Shown piece by piece: positions 6,887 to 15,640 of a stretch of DNA of 24,599 bases (its first letter is position 1; each line of letters opens with the position of its first letter). Below the pieces are notes generated by a model, which saw nothing but the letters and a program-made list of their open reading frames with translations, did not search any database and was not told the DNA's origin. This DNA comes from an uncultured Methylobacillus sp. Its GTDB lineage: Bacteria > Pseudomonadota > Gammaproteobacteria > Burkholderiales > Methylophilaceae. Where the stretch lies: NCBI GenBank assembly GCA_946478965.1, contig CAMLDQ010000027.1:1-24599 (forward strand), in the 5' to 3' direction. Made by a program: the position numbers and the translations under genes.

Positions 6887-8785
6887 TTAGCCCATCAACG
6901 CCAGTAGCGAATTCAGCCGCTTCACGAAGCTTGCCGGATCCTCCAGTTGCCCGCCTTCGGCCAGCAAGGCCTGGTCGAACAGCAGATGGGCCCAGTCGGC
7001 AAAGCGTGCATCGTCGGCCTCGGCCTTGAGACGCGTCACCAACGCGTGCTTGGGGTTGATTTCCATGATCGGCTTGGCCCCCGTCCCTTTCTGGCCGGCA
7101 GCCTTTAGCAGGCGCTCCAGATTGGCACTCATGTCGTGCTCGCCCGTGACGATGCAGGCTGGGGAGTCGGTCAGGCGGTGCGTGACACGCACTTCGCGTA
7201 CCTTATCCTCACCCAGGATGGTTTTGACCTTCTCGACCAGGTCCTTGAATTCGTCTTCCGCCCGCTTCTGCGCTTCCTTGTCGGCCTCGTCTTCCAGTTT
7301 TCCGAGATCAAGATCGCCCTTGGCCACGGATTGCAGCTTCTTGCCTTCGAACTCGGTCAGGCCGCCCACCAGCCATTCGTCCACGCGGTCGGACAGCAGC
7401 AGAACCTCAATGCCCTTCTTGCGGAAAATCTCGAGGTGCGGGCTGTGCTTAGCCGCAGCAAAGGAATCCGCGGTAACGTAGTAAATGGCTTCCTGGCCAT
7501 CCTTCATGCGGGCGATATAGTCCTTGAGCGAGACGTTTTGCTCTTCTGTATCCAGATGCGTGGAAGCGAAGCGCAGCAGACCGGCGATCTTTTCCTTGTT
7601 GCCGAAATCCTCGGCCGGACCTTCTTTCAGCACGCGGCCGAATTCGTTCCAGAAGGTGGCGTACTTCTCCTTGTCGTTCTCGGCCATGTCTTCCAGCACG
7701 CTGAGCACCTTCTTCACGGAGCCGGCCTTGATGCCATCGATTTCCTTGGAATGCTGCAGGATTTCACGCGACACATTGAGCGGCAGGTCGGCGGAATCGA
7801 TCACCCCGCGCACGAAGCGCAGGTACTGCGGCATCAGCTGCTCGGCATCATCCATGATGAATACGCGCTTCACATACAGCTTGATCCCGTGGCGGCGTTC
7901 GCGGTCGTAGAGGTCGAACGGCGCGCGACCGGGAATGTATAACAGCGAGATGTATTCCTGCTTGCCCTCGACCCGGGTGTGGGACCAGGCCAATGGCTTG
8001 TCGAAGTCGTGCGCGACATGCTTGTAGAATTCCTCATACTGCTCTTCGCTGATGTCGTTCTTGGCCCGTGCCCATAGTGCGGAAGCCTGGTTGACGGTTT
8101 CATCCTCATCGGTCGGCACTTGCTCGCCGTCCTTCCACTCGGATTTCTTCATCACGATAGGCAGCGTGATGTGGTCGGAATACTTGCGCACGATGGACTT
8201 CAGCTTCCAGTCGTTGAGGAATTCGTCCTCGCCGTCCCTGAGATGCAGCACGATTTCCGTGCCGCGGCTGGCCTTCTCCACCGTTTCCAGCGTGTAGTCG
8301 CCGGTGCCGTCGGATTCCCAGCGCACGCCGTGCTCGGCGGTGAGGCCGGCGCGGCGCGTGGTCAGCGTCACCTTGTCGGCGAGGATGAAGGCGGAATAGA
8401 AGCCGACGCCGAACTGGCCGATCAGCGCGGCGTCCTTCTGCTGGTCGCCGGACAATTGGGAGAAAAATTCGCGCGTGCCGGACTTGGCGATGGTGCCGAT
8501 GTTGTCGATCACTTCCTGGCGGCTCATGCCGATGCCGTTGTCGGCAATGGTCAGCGTGCGGGCGGCCTTGTCGAAGGCGATGCGTACCTTGAGTTCGCTA
8601 TCGTTCTCGTACAGCGCACCGTCCGACAGGCCTTCGAAGCGCAGCTTGTCAGCGGCATCGCTGGCATTGGAGATCAGTTCGCGCAGCACGATTTCCTTGT
8701 TGGAGTACAAGGAGTGGATCATCAGGTGCAAAAGCTGTTTGACTTCGGCCTGGAAGCCCAGCGTTTCTTTGGTGGCGGTCGTCAT
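6887..8785 (-). CDS. htpG: Molecular chaperone HtpG (bacterial Hsp90)
   Basis: This 632-residue cytosolic ATP-dependent chaperone has the normal length for HtpG. The N-terminal GHKL ATPase domain (about 1-230) shows [14 protein letters not shown] with the catalytic Glu and Mg-binding Asn, DNGIGM, and the glycine-rich lid [11 protein letters not shown]. The middle domain follows (about 235-510) with the conserved [16 protein letters not shown]. The C-terminal dimerisation domain ends without the eukaryotic MEEVD tail. The start is supported by GAGGAAAC upstream. A sigma-32-type promoter lies about 55-80 bases upstream and a strong hairpin terminator follows, so htpG is probably a single heat-inducible transcription unit. 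Confidence 0.98.
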   Translation of the reverse strand: MTTATKETLGFQAEVKQLLHLMIHSLYSNKEIVLRELISNASDAADKLRFEGLSDGALYENDSELKVRIAFDKAARTLTIADNGIGMSRQEVIDNIGTIAKSGTREFFSQLSGDQQKDAALIGQFGVGFYSAFILADKVTLTTRRAGLTAEHGVRWESDGTGDYTLETVEKASRGTEIVLHLRDGEDEFLNDWKLKSIVRKYSDHITLPIVMKKSEWKDGEQVPTDEDETVNQASALWARAKNDISEEQYEEFYKHVAHDFDKPLAWSHTRVEGKQEYISLLYIPGRAPFDLYDRERRHGIKLYVKRVFIMDDAEQLMPQYLRFVRGVIDSADLPLNVSREILQHSKEIDGIKAGSVKKVLSVLEDMAENDKEKYATFWNEFGRVLKEGPAEDFGNKEKIAGLLRFASTHLDTEEQNVSLKDYIARMKDGQEAIYYVTADSFAAAKHSPHLEIFRKKGIEVLLLSDRVDEWLVGGLTEFEGKKLQSVAKGDLDLGKLEDEADKEAQKRAEDEFKDLVEKVKTILGEDKVREVRVTHRLTDSPACIVTGEHDMSANLERLLKAAGQKGTGAKPIMEINPKHALVTRLKAEADDARFADWAHLLFDQALLAEGGQLEDPASFVKRLNSLLALMG

Positions 8786-8837
8786 CGTGTTTCCTCTGGT
8801 TTGACGTGTTGATTATCAGGATTCAGACAAAACCGTA

Positions 8838-8865
8838 TAGTGGGGATGCTCCGCAGGATTTCAAG
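8838..8865 (-). promoter_or_regulatory. Sigma-32 (heat-shock) promoter of htpG
   Basis: On the minus strand CTTGAAA (8865-8859) is followed by a 13-base spacer and CCCCACTA (8845-8838). The consensus for RpoH promoters is CTTGAAA, 13-15 bases, CCCCATnT. The -35 box is perfect and the -10 box has the CCCCA core. The start of transcription is expected near 8830, giving an untranslated leader of about 45 bases. Confidence 0.85.
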
Positions 8866-8884
8866 GCCGAGGATTGGAAGAGAG

Positions 8885-9820
8885 TTAACGTGGCCGCCGC
8901 TGCCTGATCTCCGCGAGCGTCTCGAGGACCAGCGGGCGTAACGATGAGTCCGGCGCCACCAGCGACAGCGCGCGCTCGGCGTGCTGCTGCGCTTCGGCGT
9001 AATGCCCCAGCGCCAGCTCGACGTTGGCGAGGTTGTTGTGCGCCGCGGCAGAGTCGGGATGGGCATCGACCGCTTGCGCAAACGCCGCCTGCGCGGCGAT
9101 GAAATCGTGCTCGGCGTAGGCGCTGTTGCCGGCACCGATGGCGAGCACCAGGTTGTCGCGCCAGCGCCCGGCGGCGGCGGCGTAAGCTTTCCGTACATCC
9201 GCGGGCGGCGCCGATTTCTCGTATTCAAGCAAAGCGCGGGTGAATGTGTCCTGATCGACGCTGGCCGGCAGCCTGCCAGGCGACAGGACCACAAAGGCCC
9301 AGTTGCCACTGCGCGCCCAGGTGCGGGCGAAGGTATCGAGGCCCATTTCCTCACGCTTCGTCGTACCGGAGCGCAACCAGACCTGCCTGCGGTCGAGGTC
9401 GTAGCCGACCACCACCGCGTAATGCCAAACCGGCACCCAGGAGAACCCCAGGTTCTGCAGCACCAGCACCGGATTGCCCGCTGCCACTTCCGCCAGCAGC
9501 GCATCGAGCCGCGGCGGGATCACCAGGGTGAGTGCCCCGTGGCGACGCGCGGCCGCCAGCATTTCCACCTGCAGGCTGCCTTGCCGCGCGGGCACATACA
9601 CTTGCGATACGAGGGCCTCCGGCTGCACAGGATATCCCGCTGCCGTCAGAACCGTCGCCAGGGCGGCCGGGCCGCACTGATAGGCTTCCTGGGAGAAAAA
9701 TGGCGTGCCGGCCAGCTCCTGGCGCCGCGGCTGCTCGTAGCGCTGCAGAGTCTCCTTCACGCCAGGCCCCGCGCAGGCGGTCAATGCGACCGCAAGCGCA
9801 AGGATTACGCAGCGCAGCAT
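8885..9820 (-). CDS. PA2778-family C39-like cysteine peptidase lipoprotein with TPR repeats
   Basis: The protein has 311 residues. A lipoprotein signal (hydrophobic stretch ending LTAC, Cys16) predicts anchoring to the outer face of a membrane. Residues about 35-180 are papain-like, C39-type: FFSQEAYQCGPAALATVL carries the catalytic Cys (residue 49) and VPVWHYAVVVGYD carries the catalytic His. Residues about 215-305 contain TPR-like helices (AYAEHDFIAAQAAFAQAV, AHNNLANVELALGHYAEAQ). C39 peptidases in ABC exporters cut double-glycine leaders; here there is no transporter domain. The gene starts nine bases after the PA2779-family stop, so the two are surely co-transcribed. The ATG lacks a clear ribosome binding site, which suggests translational coupling. 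The physiological substrate is not known to me. Confidence 0.88.
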   Translation of the reverse strand: MLRCVILALAVALTACAGPGVKETLQRYEQPRRQELAGTPFFSQEAYQCGPAALATVLTAAGYPVQPEALVSQVYVPARQGSLQVEMLAAARRHGALTLVIPPRLDALLAEVAAGNPVLVLQNLGFSWVPVWHYAVVVGYDLDRRQVWLRSGTTKREEMGLDTFARTWARSGNWAFVVLSPGRLPASVDQDTFTRALLEYEKSAPPADVRKAYAAAAGRWRDNLVLAIGAGNSAYAEHDFIAAQAAFAQAVDAHPDSAAAHNNLANVELALGHYAEAQQHAERALSLVAPDSSLRPLVLETLAEIRQRRPR

Positions 9821-9829
9821 ACAGAACGG

Positions 9830-10225
9830 TTAACGAACCGAACGGGTGAAAGGAAATACCTTGGTGAAGCCGAGAATATCCGTCACCAGCAGCACCAGGA
9901 AGACCAGCACAATCGCGCCGACGATGCCGGCGCCGGCAGGCGCGTTGTCGAGGTCGTGCGCCAGCCTGGCGACCTCGTCGTCGCTCAAGGCCGCGATGCG
10001 CGCTTGCGCCTGCGCCGGATCGACGCCGTGCTTGACCAGTTCGGCTTGCACTTCAGGGCGCGAAAGCGCTGCCATGACCTTGGCACGGTCTCCGACGGAT
10101 GCGGGCGCCATTGTTTCCTGCGCCACCTGCGCACTGGCGATCATGCCGGCCTGGGCGGTCTGGAGCGCCCCCATGAAGAACATGGAAACAGCCACGAAAA
10201 CCGCCAAGAAACGTTTCAGGCTCAT
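9830..10225 (-). CDS. PA2779-family small exported membrane protein
   Basis: The protein has 131 residues from ATG 10225, which has AAGGAGA six bases upstream. An in-frame ATG at 10258 would put eleven charged residues before the signal and lacks such a site. Residues 1-26 are a signal peptide (SLKRFLAVFVAVSMFF, cleavage near AQA-GMIAS). Residues about 45-95 form short amphipathic helices including GVDPAQAQARIAALSDDEV. Residues about 99-118 form a transmembrane segment (GIVGAIVLVFLVLLV), and a basic tail FTRSVR ends the protein. It is the first gene of a pair with the PA2778-type peptidase. Family membership rests on the leader, the DPAQAxxRxxALxDxEV motif and this neighbour. The function is unknown; it could be a partner, activator or substrate of the peptidase. 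Confidence 0.82.
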   Translation of the reverse strand: MSLKRFLAVFVAVSMFFMGALQTAQAGMIASAQVAQETMAPASVGDRAKVMAALSRPEVQAELVKHGVDPAQAQARIAALSDDEVARLAHDLDNAPAGAGIVGAIVLVFLVLLVTDILGFTKVFPFTRSVR

Positions 10226-10326
10226 GATCTTCTCCTTCTCGTAAAATCCTTTTGACATCGGGGAAAAAGGAAAAGTTGAAGGCTATCCTGTGCCGAACGG
10301 ACTATTGACCAGAAGGGGTTTATTCC

Positions 10327-11103
10327 TTAGCGGGACGGTTTGGCGCAATGCAGCAGCACGCGTGCGCTCATCATCAGGCCGAAGCTCGCGGTGACCGCCA
10401 TTGCGGCGCCGAAACCGGCGCAATTGATCCCGGTGATCGGCTTGTCATCCACATCGCAGGATTCGCCATTTTCGGGCAACCTGAGCGGCTCCTCGGAAAA
10501 TACGCACTCCACGCCGAATTTCTTTTTCGGATCCCTGGGAAAACCGTACTCGCGCCGCAGCAGAGTGCGCACGCGGGAAAGCAGCGGATCCTGGACAGTG
10601 CGCGCCAGGTCGTCGAGCCGGATGCGGCCCGGATCGATGCGCCCGCCGGCGCCGCCGGAGGCAATCAGTTTGACTTTGTGCCGCCGGCACCAATGGATCA
10701 TCGCCGCCTTGACGCGCGCATTGTCGATGGCATCGACAACAAAGTCATACCCGCGATTAAGCAGATCATCGATATTTTCGACAGTAACGAAATCCTCTAT
10801 CTCGGTCACCCGGCAAGACGGGTTGATTGCCAGGATGCGCTGCGCCATCGCCGTCACCTTGGCCTTGCCGTAGTCGTCGCCGAGCGCGTGAATCTGGCGA
10901 TTGGTGTTGGATTCTGCGATATTATCGAGGTCGATCAGCGTGATGCGGCCGATTGCGCTTCTGGCAAGCGCCTCGGCCACCCAGGAGCCGACCCCGCCGA
11001 CGCCGACGACGCAGACATGCGCTTCCTGGAATTGCTGGAATGCGGCGTCGCCATACAAGCGCCGAATACCGCCGAAGCGACGCTCGAAATCCATCGACAT
11101 CAT
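10327..11103 (-). CDS. tcdA: tRNA threonylcarbamoyladenosine dehydratase TcdA (CsdL/YgdL)
   Basis: This 258-residue E1-like enzyme of the ThiF/MoeB superfamily uses ATP to cyclise t6A at position 37 of ANN-decoding tRNAs to ct6A. The nucleotide-binding VGVGGVGSW lies near residues 33-41, and [15 protein letters not shown] gives the acidic and Arg residues that hold [15 protein letters not shown] and the TcdA-type segments [11 protein letters not shown] and [16 protein letters not shown] follow. The C-terminal [14 protein letters not shown] is hydrophobic, as in family members that associate with the membrane. The ATG overlaps the acpS stop by four bases, so it is the last gene of the operon. 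In many relatives another gene follows acpS here. Two further Met codons at residues 2 and 4 make the exact start uncertain. Confidence 0.93.
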   Translation of the reverse strand: MMSMDFERRFGGIRRLYGDAAFQQFQEAHVCVVGVGGVGSWVAEALARSAIGRITLIDLDNIAESNTNRQIHALGDDYGKAKVTAMAQRILAINPSCRVTEIEDFVTVENIDDLLNRGYDFVVDAIDNARVKAAMIHWCRRHKVKLIASGGAGGRIDPGRIRLDDLARTVQDPLLSRVRTLLRREYGFPRDPKKKFGVECVFSEEPLRLPENGESCDVDDKPITGINCAGFGAAMAVTASFGLMMSARVLLHCAKPSR

Positions 11104-11477
11104 TGCTCAAGAACGACGAAAGCAACCGCAAGCGCCTTCTCGTCGCTGATCGAAAGGTGCATCATTTTGACGCCACGCTCATCCACCCAGGCTTGCAGTT
11201 CGGCCGATAATACCAGCACCGGCTTGCCCAGATCATTGTGGCCGACGCCGATCTGCGGCATCGTCACCGGCGCACGCAGTCCGGTACCGAGTGCCTTGCC
11301 GAATGCCTCCTTGGCGGCAAAGCGCTTGGCGAGAAAACGTCCTTTGACCTGGCTCAGTTCGAATTCAAGGTATTCTTCTTCAGTGAGAATGCGCTGGGCG
11401 AAGGCAGTGCCGAACCGGGCCAGCGACTGCTCGATTCGCGCAACTTCGACGATGTCGGTGCCAATGCCGTAAATCAT
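11100..11477 (-). CDS. acpS: Holo-[acyl-carrier-protein] synthase
   Basis: This 125-residue phosphopantetheinyl transferase moves 4'-phosphopantetheine from CoA to apo-ACP in fatty acid synthesis. The Mg-binding motif [11 protein letters not shown] is near residues 6-16, and [15 protein letters not shown] (about 52-66) carries the second acidic ligand and the CoA-binding Lys. Length is typical of the trimeric AcpS type. It overlaps pdxJ upstream and tcdA downstream by four bases each, so translation is likely coupled. The pdxJ-acpS pairing is classic in Proteobacteria. Confidence 0.97.
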   Translation of the reverse strand: MIYGIGTDIVEVARIEQSLARFGTAFAQRILTEEEYLEFELSQVKGRFLAKRFAAKEAFGKALGTGLRAPVTMPQIGVGHNDLGKPVLVLSAELQAWVDERGVKMMHLSISDEKALAVAFVVLEQ

Positions 11478-12205
11478 CTGCCGGCGGCGGCTGCGACCAT
11501 CAGGCTCTTCATCTCGCGCACCGCATTATCCCAACCGACGAACAGTGCATGCGCAACGATGGCATGGCCGATGTTCAGTTCCTCGATGCCCGGCAGGCAG
11601 GCGATGCGGTGAACGTTGTGATAATGCAAGCCATGCCCCGCATTCACCGAAAGTCCCAGCGCAACGCCATGCACCACGGCATTGCGGATGCGACCCAATT
11701 CCGCCTCGGCCAAAGCCTCGTTCGCCGCATCGGCAAAAGCGCCAGTATGTATTTCCACGACCGGGGCTCCGGCTGCTTTGGCAGCGTCGAGTTGCGTCTC
11801 GTCCGGATCGATGAACAGCGACACGCGGTTGCCCGCTTCCGCCAGACGCTGGCAGGCGGCCTGCACTTTCTCGAAATGCCCGATCACATCCAGCCCGCCT
11901 TCCGTGGTCAGTTCCTCGCGGCGTTCCGGCACCAGGCAGACATCCTGCGGCTTCACCTCAAGCGCGATACCGACCATCTCCTCGGTTACGGCCATTTCCA
12001 GGTTCATGCGTGTCTGCAGCAAGCCGCGCAGGGTATGCACGTCCACGTCCTGGATATGGCGCCGGTCTTCCCGCAGGTGCAGGGTAATCGCGTCGGCGCC
12101 TGCCTGTTCCGCACGCAAAGCCGCCTGCACGACGCTTGGGTAACGGGTGCCACGCGCCTGGCGGATAGTGGCGATATGGTCGATGTTAACGCCCAGTCTG
12201 ATCAT
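11474..12205 (-). CDS. pdxJ: Pyridoxine 5'-phosphate synthase
   Basis: This 243-residue TIM-barrel enzyme condenses 1-deoxyxylulose 5-phosphate with 3-amino-2-oxopropyl phosphate (made by PdxA) to give pyridoxine 5'-phosphate, the final ring-closing step of the DXP-dependent vitamin B6 pathway. The N-terminal [17 protein letters not shown] is diagnostic. [14 protein letters not shown] supplies phosphate and active-site residues, and [13 protein letters not shown] and [15 protein letters not shown] are the later phosphate-binding loops. The length is normal. The start overlaps the recO stop by four bases. Confidence 0.98.
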   Translation of the reverse strand: MIRLGVNIDHIATIRQARGTRYPSVVQAALRAEQAGADAITLHLREDRRHIQDVDVHTLRGLLQTRMNLEMAVTEEMVGIALEVKPQDVCLVPERREELTTEGGLDVIGHFEKVQAACQRLAEAGNRVSLFIDPDETQLDAAKAAGAPVVEIHTGAFADAANEALAEAELGRIRNAVVHGVALGLSVNAGHGLHYHNVHRIACLPGIEELNIGHAIVAHALFVGWDNAVREMKSLMVAAAAGR

Positions 12206-12924
12206 AGTTCCTGTAAATCGATGAGTAGTTGTCGGGTATGCAAAGGCTGGTCGCCGAGATAATGCGCCAGCAGCATGCGCATCAATTGCTTGCTCTGCAG
12301 CAGGGTCTGCGTGTCGGAATAGTCGTCGCAGGCCATGTCCAGCAACGTTTTCCCGCGCAATTGTACACCGCTTTCCGTCTCCTCCGGCGGCAGTGCCCCC
12401 AGTTCGGGCTGGTAGGTGTAATTACGCTCGGCCTCTATCGCCGTGCCGTCCACTCGCTCCCGCAACGGCACCGCATAGCCAAGTTCCTGCAGAAGTTTCA
12501 ATTCCAGGCGGCGCAGGGTGGGCGCCAACAGTTCTCCCTGGGAAAGGAGTCGCAGGGATTGGGTGTAATAATCGAACAGGGCTTCGTGCGGATCTTCGCG
12601 CGGCAATAGCCGCAGCAGAAGCTCGTTGAGGTAAAAACCGCACATCAGGGCTTCGCCACTGAGCAGCAGCAGCCCCTCGCCCCAGTCCAGGGAGTGCAGG
12701 GTACGCAGCTCACTCTTGCCCGACCAGGTGGCCTTGAGCGGCTGAAAGGACTGCAACATGCCCCGCATCGCCGAGCGCGGGCGGCGAGCACCCTTGGCAA
12801 CCGCGGCGACCCGTCCGAAATCGCGGCTGAATAGCTCGACGACCAGACTGGTTTCCTTGAAGGGATAGGTATGCAGCACGAAGACCGGCTGCTGATCCTG
12901 ACGTGCGATACCGCCGGCAGCCAT
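12202..12924 (-). CDS. recO: DNA repair protein RecO
   Basis: This 240-residue protein works with RecR and RecF to load RecA on SSB-coated single-stranded DNA during gap repair. The N-terminal OB-fold is seen in [35 protein letters not shown] (two stretches about residues 13-47). The helical C-terminal part begins near residue 90 with [18 protein letters not shown]. The zinc-binding Cys cluster of some RecO proteins is not evident, as is usual in betaproteobacteria. It starts 12 bases after the era stop with little ribosome binding site and overlaps pdxJ by four bases. Confidence 0.93.
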   Translation of the reverse strand: MAAGGIARQDQQPVFVLHTYPFKETSLVVELFSRDFGRVAAVAKGARRPRSAMRGMLQSFQPLKATWSGKSELRTLHSLDWGEGLLLLSGEALMCGFYLNELLLRLLPREDPHEALFDYYTQSLRLLSQGELLAPTLRRLELKLLQELGYAVPLRERVDGTAIEAERNYTYQPELGALPPEETESGVQLRGKTLLDMACDDYSDTQTLLQSKQLMRMLLAHYLGDQPLHTRQLLIDLQEL

Positions 12925-12936
12925 GGGGCGGTTGCG

Positions 12937-13818
12937 TCAGTAACCCAGGCTTTTCAAGGCCCGCTCGTCGTCCGCCCAGCCGCCGCGCACCTTGACCCAG
13001 GTTTCCAGCCAGACCTTGCCGCCGAACAGTTTTTCCATGTCCTGACGCGCCTCGCTCGAAATCTGCTTGAGCTTCTCGCCGCCCTTGCCGATCAGGATCG
13101 GCTTCTGGCCTTCCTTGTCGACGATGATGGCCGCATGGATGCGCCGCAACGCACCTTCCTGCTCGAATTTTTCGATCTCTACCGTGACGGAGTAAGGCAG
13201 TTCCTCCCCCAGCAGGCGGAATATTTTTTCACGCACCAGTTCAGCCGCCAGGAAGCGTTCGTTGCGGTCGGTCAGCTCGTCCTCGGCATAGATGGCCGGC
13301 TGTTCCGGCAGATGCTTGCGAATGGCCAGCAGCAACTCGTCCAGGTTCTGGTTCTTCCTCGCGCTCACCGGCACGACGTCGGCGAATGGGAAAAAGCTGC
13401 TTTGCTGCTGAATGAAAGGCAGCAGTTGCCCCTTGTCCTCCAACAGGTCCGCCTTATTGATCACGAGCAACACCGGCGTGCTCTTCGGCAGGATCTCCAG
13501 CACCTTGCGATCGGCGTCGCCGAAGCGTGTTGCCTCAATCACGAACAATACCGCATCGACCTCGGACATCACCTGCTTCACCGTCCGGTTCATGCCGCGA
13601 TTGAGCGCATTGATATGCTTCAGCTGGAAGCCAGGCGTGTCGACGAACAGGTATTGCGCGTTGTCCGTTGTGTGGATGCCTAACAGCCGATGCCGCGTCG
13701 TCTGCGCCTTGCGCGAAGTGATGCTGAGCTTGGCGCCGAGGATATGGTTCAGCAGCGTCGACTTGCCGACATTCGGCCGGCCAACGATGGCAATGGTGCC
13801 GCAACGAAAATTCGTCAT
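12937..13818 (-). CDS. era: GTPase Era
   Basis: This 293-residue GTPase binds the 3' end of 16S rRNA and helps 30S subunit assembly. G1 is GRPNVGKS at residues 13-20, the G2 region contains the QTTRHR segment near 39-44, G3 is DTPGF near 59-63, G4 NKAD near 122-125 and G5 SAR near 150. The C-terminal KH domain shows [20 protein letters not shown] near residue 240-260 and binds RNA. It sits 11 bases after rnc, an arrangement conserved across many bacteria and consistent with their joint role in rRNA processing. Confidence 0.98.
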   Translation of the reverse strand: MTNFRCGTIAIVGRPNVGKSTLLNHILGAKLSITSRKAQTTRHRLLGIHTTDNAQYLFVDTPGFQLKHINALNRGMNRTVKQVMSEVDAVLFVIEATRFGDADRKVLEILPKSTPVLLVINKADLLEDKGQLLPFIQQQSSFFPFADVVPVSARKNQNLDELLLAIRKHLPEQPAIYAEDELTDRNERFLAAELVREKIFRLLGEELPYSVTVEIEKFEQEGALRRIHAAIIVDKEGQKPILIGKGGEKLKQISSEARQDMEKLFGGKVWLETWVKVRGGWADDERALKSLGY

Positions 13819-13829
13819 GATGTGGTGGC

Positions 13830-14495
13830 CTATTTCAACATGCTATAGGCGGCTTCCGCCGCCTGTTGTTCGGCGGCACGTCGGCTGCCGCCCTCCCCCG
13901 GCGCCTGGACATTCAGGGACGGGATGCGACACTCGACGCGAAATGTCTGGCAATGCGCCTCGCCCTCGGTCGCCAGCAGCACGTATTCCGGTAGTGCCAG
14001 CTTGCGCCCCTGGAGGTATTCCTGCAGCAGGGTTTTGGGATCCTTGCCGATCGATTTGGGATCGAGATCTTTCAGCAACGGCTCGTACAAGCGCGTCACC
14101 ATCGTCTCAGCCGCCTGGAACCCGGCATCCAGGAAAACTGCGCCGATGATGGCTTCCAGGGTATCGGCAAGCAGCGAGGGGCGACGCCAGCCGCCGCTTT
14201 TGAGCTCGCCTTCGCCCAGCCGCATGTGATCTCCAAGCGCAAGCGACGTGGCCAGGCTGCTCAGCGTCGCTTCCTTGACGAGGTAGGCACGTATGCGGCT
14301 TAGATCGCCTTCGGGAAGCTTGGGGAAGGTTTGATACAGCAGATGGGCGACGATGCAATTGAGCAAGCCATCGCCCAGGAATTCCAGTCGCTCGTTGTTG
14401 AGGCTGCCATGGCTGCGATGCGTAAGCGCCTGCTCAAGCAAGGTCTTTTGCGCAAAATCATGGCCGAGCCGTCTTGCCAAACCGCTATAAGACAT
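13830..14495 (-). CDS. rnc: Ribonuclease III
   Basis: This 221-residue double-strand-specific RNase processes rRNA precursors and structured mRNAs. The signature [21 protein letters not shown] (the core is residues 33-46) contains the catalytic acidic residues. [18 protein letters not shown] (about 108-125) contains the second Asp/Glu pair. The C-terminal double-stranded RNA binding domain starts near residue 150 ([20 protein letters not shown]) and ends with [18 protein letters not shown]. It follows the DUF4845 gene by five bases. Confidence 0.98.
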   Translation of the reverse strand: MSYSGLARRLGHDFAQKTLLEQALTHRSHGSLNNERLEFLGDGLLNCIVAHLLYQTFPKLPEGDLSRIRAYLVKEATLSSLATSLALGDHMRLGEGELKSGGWRRPSLLADTLEAIIGAVFLDAGFQAAETMVTRLYEPLLKDLDPKSIGKDPKTLLQEYLQGRKLALPEYVLLATEGEAHCQTFRVECRIPSLNVQAPGEGGSRRAAEQQAAEAAYSMLK

Positions 14496-14500
14496 TCGGG

Positions 14501-14884
14501 TCAGGGCAGATTCTTTCCTGCAGGGGCATTATCCGTGGAGGCATGGAATGTCAGCAAAGCGCTGATATTGCCAACCAGCGGGATCACCACCTCATAATCG
14601 GCACTGACCACTGTGTCCCCATCGCCGTTCCGGGAAATTTCCAGATCCGTCGGCTTCACGCTATGGAAATCATCGATATCGGAAGAGCGCTCGAATGCTT
14701 TTTGAATGTCGCGCTTGTCCATGCTGGAAAGATTCCCTTCGGTGGCCAAGCGGTTGATTGCCTTCTTGATGGCAAAATATTCGGAATAGGCCGGGAACAG
14801 CTTCATCCCCAACAAGGCGACAATGACAATCGTGCCAACAGTGAATGTCAGGCTCCAAAAAGTAAATCCCTTTTGCTTGTTCAT
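14501..14884 (-). CDS. DUF4845 pilin-like membrane protein
   Basis: The protein has 127 residues. The N-terminus [12 protein letters not shown] followed by the hydrophobic stretch [19 protein letters not shown] resembles a type IV prepilin leader (Gly-Phe after a short basic leader). It therefore has a single membrane helix with the rest outside the cytoplasm. The remaining 90 residues ([30 protein letters not shown]) match the DUF4845 family, which typically sits between lepB and rnc in beta- and gammaproteobacteria. Its function is unknown. It starts nine bases after the lepB stop with a GGAGGGTGCG ribosome binding site. Whether the leader is cut by a prepilin peptidase is open, since the Glu5 of true pilins is not clear. 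Confidence 0.88.
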   Translation of the reverse strand: MNKQKGFTFWSLTFTVGTIVIVALLGMKLFPAYSEYFAIKKAINRLATEGNLSSMDKRDIQKAFERSSDIDDFHSVKPTDLEISRNGDGDTVVSADYEVVIPLVGNISALLTFHASTDNAPAGKNLP

Positions 14885-14893
14885 CGCACCCTC

Positions 14894-15640
14894 CTAGTTG
14901 ATGGTTTTGCCAATTCTGCCGAAATTATCGAAATTCCACCAGATCATGAACGCCCGCCCCACGATGTTCTTTTCCGGGACAAACCCCCAGAAGCGACTGT
15001 CGTTGCTGTTGTCGCGATTGTCACCCATGACGAAATACTCACCCGGCGGCACCACGACTTCTCCGTCCATGGCCGGTGCATCATTCACCAGCAGAATTTC
15101 GTGCTTGTGCGAACCGAGCGTTTCCTGGAACTGCTTGGCCGCGATCTGGTTCAATCCGGGTGCGACGTAGGAGTAATCGCTCTCGAATGCGGTATCCAGC
15201 GGCTTGCCGTTCAGAAACAGTCGCTTGCCACGATAAGCGATGTGGTCTCCCGGCACGCCGACGACGCGCTTGATGTAGTCCTTGGAAGGATCCTGCGGGT
15301 AGCGGAACACCATCACTTCGCCGTTTTTCGGATGACCGACGCCGATGAAAGTATTGTTAATAATGGGCACGCGCAACCCGTAGGTGAACTTGTTGACCAG
15401 GATGAAATCGCCCACGAGCAGCGTCGGAATCATCGAGCCGGAGGGAATCTTGAACGGCTCCACAATGAAGGAGCGGATCATGAACACCGCGAGGATCACC
15501 GGGAAAAAGCTCTTCGAGTATTCCACCACCCAGGATTCCGCGACACCCGCCACCCTCACCTTGCGCAGGTACACGATATCCAGCAGCCACACCGCACCCG
15601 TGACCAGCAGCGCGACCAACATGAACAAAGCGAACATCAT
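14894..15640 (-). CDS. lepB: Signal peptidase I
   Basis: This 248-residue inner membrane serine peptidase removes signal peptides from exported proteins. There are two membrane segments, about residues 3-24 and 45-60. The catalytic Ser69 is in [15 protein letters not shown] and the catalytic Lys124 is in [12 protein letters not shown]. Near residue 190-210 the motif [17 protein letters not shown] marks box E. The residue count is near normal for betaproteobacteria. The start overlaps the lepA stop by four bases. Confidence 0.98.
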   Translation of the reverse strand: MMFALFMLVALLVTGAVWLLDIVYLRKVRVAGVAESWVVEYSKSFFPVILAVFMIRSFIVEPFKIPSGSMIPTLLVGDFILVNKFTYGLRVPIINNTFIGVGHPKNGEVMVFRYPQDPSKDYIKRVVGVPGDHIAYRGKRLFLNGKPLDTAFESDYSYVAPGLNQIAAKQFQETLGSHKHEILLVNDAPAMDGEVVVPPGEYFVMGDNRDNSNDSRFWGFVPEKNIVGRAFMIWWNFDNFGRIGKTIN

